NCBI GenBank assembly: GCA_964291305.2
Contig: OZ219783.1
Span: forward strand, 1,116,001 to 1,180,000
Origin: VXNF01 sp964291305
GTDB taxonomy: Bacteria; Actinomycetota; Acidimicrobiia; Acidimicrobiales; CATQHL01
Length of the DNA stretch: 64,000 bases
Direction of reading: 5' to 3'
The translations under genes and the position numbers were made by a program. Shown piece by piece: positions 34,356-43,080 of the stretch (the first letter of the stretch is position 1; every line of letters starts with the position of its first letter). Below the pieces are notes generated by a model. That model was not told the DNA's origin. It saw nothing but the letters and a program-made list of their open reading frames with translations, and searched no databases.

Positions 34356-35036
34356 ATGACCATGGCCTCTTCCCACGAGAGATTCAGCGTTACCAAGCTC
34401 GCCGAGTTGGGGAGCCAGATCGGCTCGTCGCTGATCTCTGACGCTCTCGACGAGCGAGGACATCGACATCAGACCTTGGCGCCTGGTTATGGGCCGCTTG
34501 TGGCCGGCCAGGTGCTTGTGGGTTACGCCTTTCCCACCCTTTTGGAGTCGGCGGAGGAGATTCCTGAGGTGCCTTATGCTGGCTTGTTAGAGGCCCTTGG
34601 TGTCATTGGTGCCGGTGAGGTCTGGGTGGGGGCTACCGGTGGGTTCCGCGGCGCTGCGATTTGGGGAGAGCTGCTGTCCACGGCCTGTCTGGCGGCCGGT
34701 TGCGCCGGCGCGGTGATCGATGGTTATGTCCGGGACGTGGCGGTCATCCGCAGCCTGGGTTTCCCGATGATCTGTCGAGGCGCCGACCCCCGCGACATGA
34801 ACGGAAGAGCAGAGTTGTTGGCGCACAACGTCACCGTAGATGTAGACGGAGTGTCCATAGCTCCGGGTGACCTGGTGGTAGGCGACGACGACGGCGTTGT
34901 GATTGTGCCCGAGGCACTTATCGACGATGTGGTCAGCGCGGCTACACACAAGAGCAGCAGCGAGAGCCATTTCCGCCAGGCGGTGCGCCAGGGCATGCCG
35001 CCTAGCGAGGCGTTCGACCGCTTTGGCGTTCTCTGA
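34356..35036 (+). CDS. RraA-like / HMG aldolase-family protein
   Basis: 226 residues similar to the RraA/DlpA fold: SSLISDALDERGHR near the N-terminus, GEVWVGATGGFRGAAIWGELLSTACLAAGCAGAVIDGYVRDV, the GxxRD-type segment (here VIDGYVRDVAVIRSLGFP), and GDLVVGDDDGVVIVP. Members include RraA (RNase E inhibitor) and 4-hydroxy-4-methyl-2-oxoglutarate aldolases; the catabolic context favours an aldolase. ATG 34356 or 34362. Divergent from the nucleoside hydrolase gene. Confidence 0.83.
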   Translation: MTMASSHERFSVTKLAELGSQIGSSLISDALDERGHRHQTLAPGYGPLVAGQVLVGYAFPTLLESAEEIPEVPYAGLLEALGVIGAGEVWVGATGGFRGAAIWGELLSTACLAAGCAGAVIDGYVRDVAVIRSLGFPMICRGADPRDMNGRAELLAHNVTVDVDGVSIAPGDLVVGDDDGVVIVPEALIDDVVSAATHKSSSESHFRQAVRQGMPPSEAFDRFGVL

Positions 35037-35094
35037 AGCACCAAGCGTTTCCGAATAACTTCGATTTGACTCCAACTTAACGAGGAGAAGACAT

Positions 35095-35817
35095 ATGCCC
35101 AGGCATCTTGACAACCGCATCGCACTCGTCACCGGCGCCGCCAGCGGCATCGGTCGTGCCTGTGCCAAGCGGCTCGCCGACGAAGGGCTGCAAGTTGCCG
35201 CAGCTGACTTGCAATCCGGTCTCTTGGCGGAGATTGCGGGTGACGTGACCAGCATCCACATCCTGGATGTCACCGACTTTGCGGCCGTGGAGGCCACCGT
35301 GGCCGAGATAGGTGAGGTGGATGTGCTGGTGAACAGCGCCGGCATTGTGGGGCCTCAGATGCCCATCTGGGAGATGCCCGTGGCTGACTGGGAGCAGACC
35401 CTGGCGGTGAACCTCACCGGTACGTTCAACACCATCAAGGCCACGATCGGCTCCATGCGGCAAAACGGTTGGGGTCGAATCGTGAACATCGCCAGCATTG
35501 CTGGCAAAGAGGGCAACCCCAACATGGTGGGCTATTCGGCCAGCAAGGCTGGGGTGATCGGCCTCACGAAATCCGTCGGTAAGGAGGTGGCGCGCGACGG
35601 GGTGCTGGTGAACGCCGTCGCCCCTGCGGTTATTGCCACCCCTATGAACTCCGACACTAACCCAGAGGTGATGGAATACATGATCTCGAAGATTCCCATG
35701 GGCCGCCTCGGATTGCCCGACGAAGTGGCCGACTTGGTTTCGTGGCTGGCCTCCGACGCCTGCAGCTTCTCTACCGCTGCCGTCTACGACATCTCCGGAG
35801 GCCGTGCTACCTATTAG
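35095..35817 (+). CDS. Short-chain dehydrogenase/reductase
   Basis: 240-residue classical SDR: TGAASGIGRACA, VNSAGIVG, NIASIAG with the active-site Ser, YSASKAGV as YxxxK, and a C-terminal DISGG segment. Resembles 3-oxoacyl-ACP reductases and 2-keto-3-deoxy-L-fuconate dehydrogenases; the sequence alone does not decide. Preceded by GAGGAG (35082-35087) and located 58 nt after the RraA-like gene, with which it likely forms a transcript. Confidence 0.9.
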   Translation: MPRHLDNRIALVTGAASGIGRACAKRLADEGLQVAAADLQSGLLAEIAGDVTSIHILDVTDFAAVEATVAEIGEVDVLVNSAGIVGPQMPIWEMPVADWEQTLAVNLTGTFNTIKATIGSMRQNGWGRIVNIASIAGKEGNPNMVGYSASKAGVIGLTKSVGKEVARDGVLVNAVAPAVIATPMNSDTNPEVMEYMISKIPMGRLGLPDEVADLVSWLASDACSFSTAAVYDISGGRATY

Positions 35818-35834
35818 TGGGGGAGTAAGCGCTC

Positions 35835-36242
35835 TTAGCGCTCCACGTGCAGGCTAGAACCCAACTCGCCGAGAACCAGGTCGCGCTCGAAGTCCGGGAC
35901 GTGATCGCGAGGCACTGGTGCTAGCGCTTCGATGAAGGTGCAGCCGGTCTCGGAGTACAACTCGTGGGGCACTCCCCGGTTCATTACGGCCACGTCGCCG
36001 GCAACCAGCTGGCGCTTGCTGTCGCCGATGGTAAGGGTCATCTCACCGTCGGTCAGCACCACGATTTGCTCGGTGGCTTCGTGGTGGTGGCGGGCCACCG
36101 TCGTGCCAGGCTGATAAGTCACCCGACATACCAGCACCTGTTCGCCTCCGATGGCGTGCAAATGTACGCCGGGGAAGATTTCGTGGGGCTTTAGGTCGTT
36201 CCAACTACCGAACGGCGAACCGGCGGCGTTTGCTTTGCTCAT
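35835..36242 (-). CDS. Cupin-domain protein
   Basis: 135 residues in a single cupin fold: TYQPGTTVARHHHEATEQIVVL has the His-rich motif 1 (ARHHHEATEQ), with GDVAVMNRGVPHELYSE as motif 2. It is likely metal-binding. It lies 52 nt downstream of the second molybdenum-hydroxylase subunit gene on the same strand and may be the last gene of that operon. Function unknown. Confidence 0.82.
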   Translation of the reverse strand: MSKANAAGSPFGSWNDLKPHEIFPGVHLHAIGGEQVLVCRVTYQPGTTVARHHHEATEQIVVLTDGEMTLTIGDSKRQLVAGDVAVMNRGVPHELYSETGCTFIEALAPVPRDHVPDFERDLVLGELGSSLHVER

Positions 36243-36294
36243 GGCTCCGCTCGCACGGCTTAGGCGAGAACTGCCGCAGGCCCTGCGTGGGCTT

Positions 36295-37398
36295 TCAGAT
36301 GCCGGCCGTCCAGGTCTTGCCGCTCCCCACGGTGTTGATAGAGAGTTCCTCGTCGAAGATCACCTGCTTGCCCTCACGCCGTGGCCCAGCGCCGGCGTCG
36401 CGGGCGTCTAGCGCACGCAGCACCCGCTCGGGTGTGATGGGCAATTCTGTGACCCATACCCCGATGGCGTCGTACACGGCGGTGGCAATGGCCGCCGGCT
36501 GGGCGTTGTTGGACATCTCACCAATGCCCTTGGCGCCATACGGGCCGTCGGCGGAGGGATTTTCAATGATGAGGTTCTGAAACTCCGGCATGTCGGCGCT
36601 AGAGGGGTTGTAATAGCTGCCGAAGTCGCTGCCCCGGTGTTCCGCGGAGGGGTAGTACGGGTAGCTGTCCTCCAACACGCCAAGTCCTAGACCCATCATG
36701 GCGCCGCCCTCTATCTGCCCCTCTACCAGCGCGGGGTTGATGGCCTTGCCCACGTCGTAAGCCTGGGTCAACTTCAGCACCCGCACCTCGCCGGTCTCGT
36801 CGTTCACTGCAACCTCGGCAGTGCAGGCGGCGTAGGAAATGGCGGCATGCGGCGGAGCCTCTACCTCGCCGGTTGTGGGGTCCGCAATGGGGACGTAGGG
36901 GTTCAGTTGGGCGCCGGTGCCCGTAATGAGTTCACCGTGGCCCCAGGTAGCGGCGGCTGCCACGTCGCCCACGCTCAGTTTCTTGGTGGGCGCATCCTTG
37001 GCCATTACCTCGCCGTCGACTACCTCTAGGTCCTCGGGGCTGATCTCCATCTCCTGGCCAGCCACCTCCAGAATCCGCTCTCGGACGCGCTGGGCGGCTT
37101 TTAGCACCGCCTTGCCGGCCACGAAGGTGGCCCGCGAGGCGAAAGTGCCGGTGCATACCGGCGACGAGTCGGTGTTGGAGTTGTCGAAGGTCACCCAGTC
37201 GTACGGCACCCCGACGGTGTCGGCCACGATCTGGGACTGGATGGTCTTGGCCCCGTTGCCGATGTCTGAGGTACCGCTAAACACGTCAACGCGACCGTCG
37301 GGTTTGACCTTGATCCAGGCCTGCGAGGGATCGCCGTTCTGGTTCATGCCGGTGGGGTACTCAATAGCCGCGATGCCGCGGCCGGTGTGGATGGCCAT
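36295..37398 (-). CDS. Molybdenum hydroxylase molybdopterin subunit, C-terminal part (NdhM-like split)
   Basis: 367 residues corresponding to the second molybdopterin-binding domain of xanthine-dehydrogenase-type large subunits: PDGRVDVFSGTSDIGNGAKT, TGTFASRATFVAGKAVLKAA, AYDVGKAINPALVEGQIEGG and GAKGIGEMSNNAQPAAIATA. The Glu in GIGEMS (about residue 294) is at the position of the essential base of the family. The ATG overlaps the upstream stop as TAATG with GGAGG 7 nt before, so the split looks genuine. Splitting resembles nicotinate dehydrogenase NdhL/NdhM. Confidence 0.9.
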   Translation of the reverse strand: MAIHTGRGIAAIEYPTGMNQNGDPSQAWIKVKPDGRVDVFSGTSDIGNGAKTIQSQIVADTVGVPYDWVTFDNSNTDSSPVCTGTFASRATFVAGKAVLKAAQRVRERILEVAGQEMEISPEDLEVVDGEVMAKDAPTKKLSVGDVAAAATWGHGELITGTGAQLNPYVPIADPTTGEVEAPPHAAISYAACTAEVAVNDETGEVRVLKLTQAYDVGKAINPALVEGQIEGGAMMGLGLGVLEDSYPYYPSAEHRGSDFGSYYNPSSADMPEFQNLIIENPSADGPYGAKGIGEMSNNAQPAAIATAVYDAIGVWVTELPITPERVLRALDARDAGAGPRREGKQVIFDEELSINTVGSGKTWTAGI

Positions 37399-38768
37399 TA
37401 GTGATCCTCCGAGTGGCTGAGTTGGCCGACGAGGTGTTCGGGTAGCCATTCGCCCTGGCGTCGCTCGCGGGTGGCGTCGCAGTAAGGCGGCGAAAGGTTG
37501 GTTCCGGTGGCCTGTGCGATGGCATGCACCACGTCCACCGTCGACGGGTCGGTGTAGCTAATGCCGTTCGGCGAGGTGTCGCCGATGCGGTTGGCGTTCT
37601 TAATTCGCAGTCCGTACGGATCAATGCCTAACTCCTCGGCAATACGGCTCATGTGGGTCTCCACGGCAAAGGACACCGACGTGACTCCGAAGCCTCGCAT
37701 GGCCGAGGTGGGTGTCCGGTTGGTGAAGCACACGTATCCGTCGAAGTGCAGGTTGGGGATGGTGTAGGCGCCGGTGTGATGGAAACTGTGCTTGGTCACT
37801 CCGTATGGCGAGAAGCGGGCGTAAGCGCCGGCGTCGTGCAGGGTCAGCATCTTGCGACCCAGAATCCAGCCGTCGTTGGTGACCCCGTCGATTATCTCCA
37901 TGTGCCACGGCGCCCGAGTGCTTGAGCACAGGAACTCCTCCTCGCGGGTCCAGCGCCATTTCACCGGTCGCTCGGACTTCTGGGCCAACAGGGCGCAGAG
38001 CGTCTCAGTGGCGGTGTCCACCTTGCCGCCGAAGCCTCCGCCCACGGTGCCGCCCACGAACTTCAATTTGTTCAGCGGCAGTTGTAGGTGGGCTGCTACT
38101 ACACCCATAGAAAAGTACAACGCCTGGGTGCAGGAGTAGATGGTCATGCGTCCGTCGGGTTCGGGCACAGCAAGGCCAACCTGGGTCTCGATTGGCATCT
38201 GCTCAATGGCTGCGGGGCGATAAACACCCTGGATGATCTTGTCGGCCTTTTCGAACGCTTCGGCGATGTTGCCCTTGCGTATCTGGCGGACGTTCATCTC
38301 GTCCTCAAAGTGGGGATACACGGTGCCCCAATGGTGAATTTGCGGAGCGTCGTCGTCGAAGGCCTTGCGCACGTCAAACAGCGCCGGCAGTTCTTCAAAC
38401 TCGACTTCAATGGCTTCCACGGCAGCTTGAGCGGTGTCTGTGTCCTCGGCGGCCACCACAGCGATGGGTTGACCCTTATAGCGAACGTCTTCGGCGGCCA
38501 GCAGAGGCTCATCTGCGGGGATTCCCAGCGCCGAGAGGTGTCCGTACTCCAGTAGCGGCACGTCGCGGTGGGTGACGATCGCCGCAACGCCAGGCATTTG
38601 CTCGGCCCGAGAGGTGTCGAGCCGCTTGATGGCGGCGTGGTGATGTGGTGAACGGAGGGCCTTTACGTAGAGCATTCCGTTGACCCGCACATCGTCTACG
38701 TAGACGGTGCGTCCGGTGGCATGACCTACCCCGTCGTAGCGGGGTAGACGTGCTCCGACTGCTTTCAT
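37398..38768 (-). CDS. Molybdenum hydroxylase molybdopterin subunit, N-terminal part (NdhL-like split)
   Basis: 456 residues: the alpha/beta-hammerhead N-domain (ATGRTVYVDDVRVNGML, KGQPIAVVAAEDTDTAQAAV) and the first molybdopterin domain with GGTVGGGFGGK (about 239-249) and NRTPTSAMRGFG (about 349-360). It ends with a short charged tail and TAA, then the second half follows as a separate, translationally coupled gene. Together they would make a normal xanthine-dehydrogenase-family catalytic subunit hydroxylating an aromatic heterocycle or aldehyde. The tail GQLSHSEDH is not part of the conserved fold. Confidence 0.92.
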   Translation of the reverse strand: MKAVGARLPRYDGVGHATGRTVYVDDVRVNGMLYVKALRSPHHHAAIKRLDTSRAEQMPGVAAIVTHRDVPLLEYGHLSALGIPADEPLLAAEDVRYKGQPIAVVAAEDTDTAQAAVEAIEVEFEELPALFDVRKAFDDDAPQIHHWGTVYPHFEDEMNVRQIRKGNIAEAFEKADKIIQGVYRPAAIEQMPIETQVGLAVPEPDGRMTIYSCTQALYFSMGVVAAHLQLPLNKLKFVGGTVGGGFGGKVDTATETLCALLAQKSERPVKWRWTREEEFLCSSTRAPWHMEIIDGVTNDGWILGRKMLTLHDAGAYARFSPYGVTKHSFHHTGAYTIPNLHFDGYVCFTNRTPTSAMRGFGVTSVSFAVETHMSRIAEELGIDPYGLRIKNANRIGDTSPNGISYTDPSTVDVVHAIAQATGTNLSPPYCDATRERRQGEWLPEHLVGQLSHSEDH

Positions 38769-38830
38769 GTGATCCCCCTAGCTTCGGTGGGTGGGATGTG
38801 GCTGTGCTCGGTGATGAGGCGATTATCTAA

Positions 38831-39331
38831 CTAGCTGATAACGGTGGTGTGGGGGCTCTCGGCGGAGACAGACAGATCGAAATCCCCATCTCGGGCGGCG
38901 GCGACCGCGTCTACGATCTTCAGGTAGCCAGTGCAGCGACAGAGGTGGCCGGCCAGCGTCTCGGCGATGTCGGTTCGGTCGGTGCTGCCACCGCCGGCGA
39001 GATAAGCGGTAGCGGCGATTATCATGCCTGGCGTACAGAACCCGCACTGAGCGGCGCAATAGTGGACGAAGGACTGCTGAACCGCCGACATGTTCTCTGG
39101 CGAGCCGAGCCCTTCGACGGTGGTAACTTCGGCTTCGCCTACTGAGCCCACCGCCGTGAGGCACGAGCGCCGAGGCTCGCCGTCTAGGAGCACAGTGCAG
39201 GCTCCGCAGCCGCCGTTTTCGCAGCCGGCCTTGGGGCTGGTGACATCCAACTCCTCCCGCAACACGTGCAGCAAAGGGGTCAGCGGAGGGCTCTCCACCG
39301 CCCGGTTTGTGCCGTTTACAACGATGTTCAC
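38831..39331 (-). CDS. [2Fe-2S] subunit of the split molybdenum hydroxylase
   Basis: 166 residues with both ferredoxin-type sites: GCENGGCGACT (last Cys in RRSC) and CGFCTPGM...HLCRCTGYLKI. Links molybdopterin and FAD subunits. Its ATG overlaps the FAD gene end by 4 nt; the gene for the N-terminal catalytic part follows after 62 nt. The C-terminus is about 10 residues longer than usual. Confidence 0.93.
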   Translation of the reverse strand: MNIVVNGTNRAVESPPLTPLLHVLREELDVTSPKAGCENGGCGACTVLLDGEPRRSCLTAVGSVGEAEVTTVEGLGSPENMSAVQQSFVHYCAAQCGFCTPGMIIAATAYLAGGGSTDRTDIAETLAGHLCRCTGYLKIVDAVAAARDGDFDLSVSAESPHTTVIS

Positions 39332-40104
39332 GCGCTCTCCTCCAAATCGCCGAGTACCTGTCTCACAAGGGCTGGCAGCGCGCGCGCCCGGTACCAGCTA
39401 GACGCCAGCGGGTCGTCTAGCGGTGCTATTTCGCCGACCGCGGCCTGTCCGGCGGCGTTAGGGTCACCCGCTTGCGCTTCGGCAGTCCGCAGGCGCAGGC
39501 CGATAGGTCCGGCGCCCACGACTGCTAGTCGCACCGTACCGGTGGCGTCGCGAGTGCCAGCCACGGCCATCACCGTGTAGTGGTGGGCGTGGGGCCGCCC
39601 AAGGCTGGCGAAAGCTCCCGCGGCAGGTTCACTGAACTTCACCTCCAGCAGCAGTCGTCCTTCGCGGTCGGCTAGGAAATCCTCCAGAGGTTCGTTGCGC
39701 TCACCGCCGGCGCCGGCGCTGCGGGCAGTCGCAGCTAGCGCCAGTAAAGGCCCCTGCAAATCGCCGAACCCCGCCGGGGCGCAGAGGTTGCCGCCTACCG
39801 TGGCCTGGGCGCGGATCTCGTTGTCGCCAACTGAGTTAGCGCAGGGCCCCAGCGGCGAAGACTCACCGGAGAGGGCAGCTACCGGTGTGGTAGCACCGAT
39901 GGTGACCGTGCTGCCGGAGCGTTCGACGTAGTTGAGAGCTGCGTCGCCGAGCATTACCACTCGTTCCGGCCGCACCCGACCGAAGTGCAGATCTGGGACT
40001 AGGAGCGTGCCGCCTGCCAAGACTGCAACTCCAGAACCGTCGCCAAAAGCCGCGGCGGCATCGGCTGGAGTGCTAGGTCGGATCAACTCCGCGGAAGATC
40101 CCAT
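39328..40104 (-). CDS. FAD-binding subunit of the split molybdenum hydroxylase
   Basis: 258 residues of the CoxM/XdhB flavoprotein family: VAVLAGGTLLVPDLHFGRVRP near the N-terminus and EIRAQATVGGNLCAPAGFGDL as the second FAD motif, then the CO-dehydrogenase flavoprotein C-domain. First gene of the minus-strand operon FAD, FeS, Mo-L, Mo-M, cupin. Its start is separated by 236 bp from the divergent SMP-30 gene, a likely shared control region. Confidence 0.9.
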   Translation of the reverse strand: MGSSAELIRPSTPADAAAAFGDGSGVAVLAGGTLLVPDLHFGRVRPERVVMLGDAALNYVERSGSTVTIGATTPVAALSGESSPLGPCANSVGDNEIRAQATVGGNLCAPAGFGDLQGPLLALAATARSAGAGGERNEPLEDFLADREGRLLLEVKFSEPAAGAFASLGRPHAHHYTVMAVAGTRDATGTVRLAVVGAGPIGLRLRTAEAQAGDPNAAGQAAVGEIAPLDDPLASSWYRARALPALVRQVLGDLEESA

Positions 40105-40340
40105 CGGCTAACTCCCTTCGCTGCGCTCTGAGACCGCCGGACTATAGCAAAGCTAGTTCTGGTCCGACGAGTCTCCAGCTTTGAGGCGAGGGCTTGCAAT
40201 GTCGCGATCGCCCTCGGTGCGGCCCTTTTGGCCGTAGTTGGCTGAGTCGGCTACTTTGTCGGCCAGTTTGGTGGCAGGCACCGCGCTGGCGGTCTGTTCT
40301 AGCCCGAGAGACAAGACGACAGACAAGACAAGGGGAACCA

Positions 40341-41252
40341 GTGGCACACGTGCAAGCTCATTCCGATGCAGTCTGGGAGTTGGTTGAACGCGACGCCGAA
40401 GTAGAACAGGTGGCGACCGGTTTTACCTTCACCGAGGGGCCCATCTGGCACCCCAGCGAGCATCACCTCCTGTTCAGCGACATGCCCGGGGACGTACGTC
40501 GCAAGTACACCCCCGACGGCACGGTCGTCGAGGTCATGCGGCCGTCGAACAAGTGCAACGGCATGACCTACGACGCCGACTTGAACCTGATCGTCTGCGA
40601 GCACGTGACCTCCAGCCTTGTGCGGGAGAACACCGACGGATCCCGCCAGGTGTTGGCATCTCACTTCGACGGCAAGGAACTAAACAGCCCCAACGATGTC
40701 GTCGTGGGCTCCGACGGTTCTATCTACTTCAGCGACCCATGGTTTGGCCGCATGCCGGGCTTCGGTCTCGAACGCGAGCGGGATCTGGGCTGGCAGGGGG
40801 TCTTCAGGGTTACACCCAGCGGCGAGATCGAACTGGTGGTGGACCGCCAGGCTTACGATCAGCCCAACGGTCTCTGTTTCTCCCCCAACGAGTCGCTCAT
40901 GTACATCAACGACACCATGCGGGGCCTGATCAACATCTACGACGTGAACTCCGACGGGAGTCTCAGCGGCGAGCGACTGTTCTTCGAAGGCATCGGCACC
41001 GGCGTTATCGAAGACGGCATCCCCGACGGCATGAAGTGTGACGAGCGGGGCAACATCTGGGTGACGGGCCCCGGCGGTGTGTGGATTATCAGTTCCGCCG
41101 GTGAACATCTGGGCGTTGTGTCAGTGCCGGAGAACGTCGGCAACCTCACCTGGGGCGGCGGCGACTGGCACACTCTTTATATGCCATCCAGCACTTCGCT
41201 ATATTCCCTCCGCACTCGGGTGGGGCCGCGCCACGAGCCGTACATGGGCTAA
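40341..41252 (+). CDS. SMP-30/gluconolactonase-family protein
   Basis: 303-residue beta-propeller: TGFTFTEGPIWHPSEHHLLFSD (metal ligand Glu), LNSPNDVVVGSDGSIYFSDP, NGLCFSPNESLMYINDT and PDGMKCDERGNIWVTGPGGV with a conserved Asp. The family comprises Ca2+/Zn2+-dependent lactonases; a sugar lactone or other lactone is expected. GTG 40341 has AGGGGAA upstream; the open frame upstream to 40194 lacks similarity. First gene of a plus-strand run reaching to 47900. Confidence 0.87.
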   Translation: MAHVQAHSDAVWELVERDAEVEQVATGFTFTEGPIWHPSEHHLLFSDMPGDVRRKYTPDGTVVEVMRPSNKCNGMTYDADLNLIVCEHVTSSLVRENTDGSRQVLASHFDGKELNSPNDVVVGSDGSIYFSDPWFGRMPGFGLERERDLGWQGVFRVTPSGEIELVVDRQAYDQPNGLCFSPNESLMYINDTMRGLINIYDVNSDGSLSGERLFFEGIGTGVIEDGIPDGMKCDERGNIWVTGPGGVWIISSAGEHLGVVSVPENVGNLTWGGGDWHTLYMPSSTSLYSLRTRVGPRHEPYMG

Positions 41253-41326
41253 GCCGCTAACCCAGCGGTCCGCCGACTGATTAGCTGACCGAACCAAATC
41301 GCACGACTAACTGAGAGGGGAAACCA

Positions 41327-41941
41327 ATGAGCGACCTATCACTGGATGCGAGCCGCTGCGCCCTGATAATCCAAGATCTCCAAAATGATGTAATCACCGA
41401 GGGCGGCGCGTTTGGCGACTCCGGGTCACCACAGCACGCCATTGAGCAGAACGTCGTGGCCAACGTGGCCCGCCTGGCAGACATCTGCCGCGGCCTGAGT
41501 GTGCCGGTAATCCACGTCTGGTACATCGTGGAGCCTGGGGCCCCCGGTTTGAAGCTGAACGCGCCGCTTTTCCAGGGGGTCAATGACACCAATGGTCTAG
41601 TGCGCGGCTCGTGGGGGGCGGCGCCGGCCAATGGTCTGGAGGCACAGGAGGGCGACTTCATCGTCGAGAAGATGCGTATGAGCGCCTGGGAGGACACCAA
41701 GCTGGCAAGCCTGCTTGCTGGAACCGGGCGCGACACTGTCATCGTCACCGGCGCCTGGACCAATATGTCTATCGAGCACACCGCCCGCACCGGCGCCGAC
41801 AAGGGCTATTACATGGTTGTGCCCGAGAACGGCTGCTCTACCATGAGCGCCGATTGGCACAACGCTTCCATCAACTACGCGCTCCAGAACGTCTCAACGG
41901 TGACCGATGTGGACTCGGTCATCGCTGCCCTCGAGGGGTGA
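41327..41941 (+). CDS. Isochorismatase-fold hydrolase with Ser replacing the catalytic Cys
   Basis: 204 residues: CALIIQDLQNDVI with the conserved Asp17, FIVEKMRMSAW with Lys115, and VTGAWTNMSIEHTARTGADKGY, where Ser148 stands where nicotinamidase- and N-carbamoylsarcosine amidase-type members have the nucleophile Cys. True isochorismatases also lack the Cys, so a water-mediated hydrolysis of an enol ether or another reaction is possible. 74 nt after the SMP-30 gene and 53 nt before livH, so possibly in the same operon. Substrate unknown. Confidence 0.87.
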   Translation: MSDLSLDASRCALIIQDLQNDVITEGGAFGDSGSPQHAIEQNVVANVARLADICRGLSVPVIHVWYIVEPGAPGLKLNAPLFQGVNDTNGLVRGSWGAAPANGLEAQEGDFIVEKMRMSAWEDTKLASLLAGTGRDTVIVTGAWTNMSIEHTARTGADKGYYMVVPENGCSTMSADWHNASINYALQNVSTVTDVDSVIAALEG

Positions 41942-41994
41942 GCTGCAATACGTACTAAGCGGGCTAGGACGACTGAGTTGGGAGTTCACTGCTG

Positions 41995-43080
41995 GTGACG
42001 ACCATCGTGAGCGGTGCCGCGAACGTCCTGTTGGGGCGCCGAGGGAGACACGTACCCTGGCAGCGCCGCGCTACGCGCCTCCTCTTAGTGGCGGTAATCC
42101 TCTTCGTCATCGTCTGGGTCGTGTTCCTAGCCGGTAACACCTCTAACGGCTCGGCTATCAGCGCGCCGACCGAGTTCTTGAAGTCAGTCCTCAACGCGCT
42201 CACGACCAGTGGCCTTTACTTCATCGTGGCTTCGGGTTTCACGCTCATCTTCGGGCTGATGCGCACGGTGCAAATGGCACACGGATCGCTTTTCTTGCTA
42301 GCCGGCTACTTCGCACTCAGGTATCAGCAAGACTTCCTTGGCATAACCAGCACGCCCGATCGGAACATCGTGGGCTGGAACGATTGGTGGCTGCCCTTGG
42401 TAATTGGGGTGGTCATCGTGAGCGGCTTGGGATTGTTTATTCAGCAGGTCTTCTTGCGCTGGAACCAGGGGCAAGATCTACGACAGGCGCTCATCACAAT
42501 CGCCATCTCCATCGTGATGGGCGACCAAATGATTCAGCACTTTGGCGGAACTGCAAGGCCCATTACGCTCACCCACGAGATCCATGGCTACGTGGAGTTC
42601 ATCGGCGTTCGCTATGGCATCCACCGACTGTTCGTCATCGGTATGGCTCTCGGAGTGGGCGCGTTCCTGTGGCTGTTGTTGAAGAAGACCCGCACCGGCA
42701 TGGTCATCCGCGCCGGAGTAGATGACACTCCCATGGTGCAGGCTCTGGGTATCAACGTGCAGAAAGTGTTTGCTGTGGCGTTCGTGCTCGGCTCGGCTTT
42801 GGCTGGCCTCGGAGGGGTAATTGCTGTCTCCACGGATGCGGCTCTTGCCCCCGGAGTAGATGGTCAGTGGCTGCTGCACTCCCTGGTCGTCGTGATAATC
42901 GGTGGCATGGGATCCCTCGGAGGAGCTGCAGCCGGCTCTTTGCTCTACGGGGTCGCTACTACTTTTGCGCCTTCCTACTTGCCGGCCGATTACGCCTACT
43001 ACTCCATTATCGCCACGTTTGCCATCTTGGCGCTTGTGCTGGCGATCCGTCCCTACGGACTCTTCGGGAGGCCGGCGTGA
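41995..43080 (+). CDS. Branched-chain-amino-acid-type ABC transporter permease (LivH family)
   Basis: 361 residues with about eight or nine membrane segments. LYFIVASGFTLIFGLMRTVQMAHGSLF is the LivH signature, and the C-terminal GGMGSLGGAAAGSLLYGV loop is the ATPase contact region. One of the two permeases of a LivFGHMK-type importer; relatives also import amides, urea and aromatic acids, so leucine need not be the substrate. GTG start; overlaps livM by 4 nt. Confidence 0.9.
   Translation: MTTIVSGAANVLLGRRGRHVPWQRRATRLLLVAVILFVIVWVVFLAGNTSNGSAISAPTEFLKSVLNALTTSGLYFIVASGFTLIFGLMRTVQMAHGSLFLLAGYFALRYQQDFLGITSTPDRNIVGWNDWWLPLVIGVVIVSGLGLFIQQVFLRWNQGQDLRQALITIAISIVMGDQMIQHFGGTARPITLTHEIHGYVEFIGVRYGIHRLFVIGMALGVGAFLWLLLKKTRTGMVIRAGVDDTPMVQALGINVQKVFAVAFVLGSALAGLGGVIAVSTDAALAPGVDGQWLLHSLVVVIIGGMGSLGGAAAGSLLYGVATTFAPSYLPADYAYYSIIATFAILALVLAIRPYGLFGRPA

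Noticed and set aside
37390..37410. Frameshift error splitting one large-subunit gene
   Set aside because: The second gene has a proper ribosome-binding site and coupled ATG, and the first has a non-conserved tail; a true split is more likely, although raw reads would settle it.
40153..40347. Minus-strand 64-codon frame with a signal-peptide-like start in the gap before the SMP-30 gene
   Set aside because: GTG start without a clear ribosome-binding site, overlaps the SMP-30 start, and part of it consists of a short AGACAAGAC direct repeat; probably chance.
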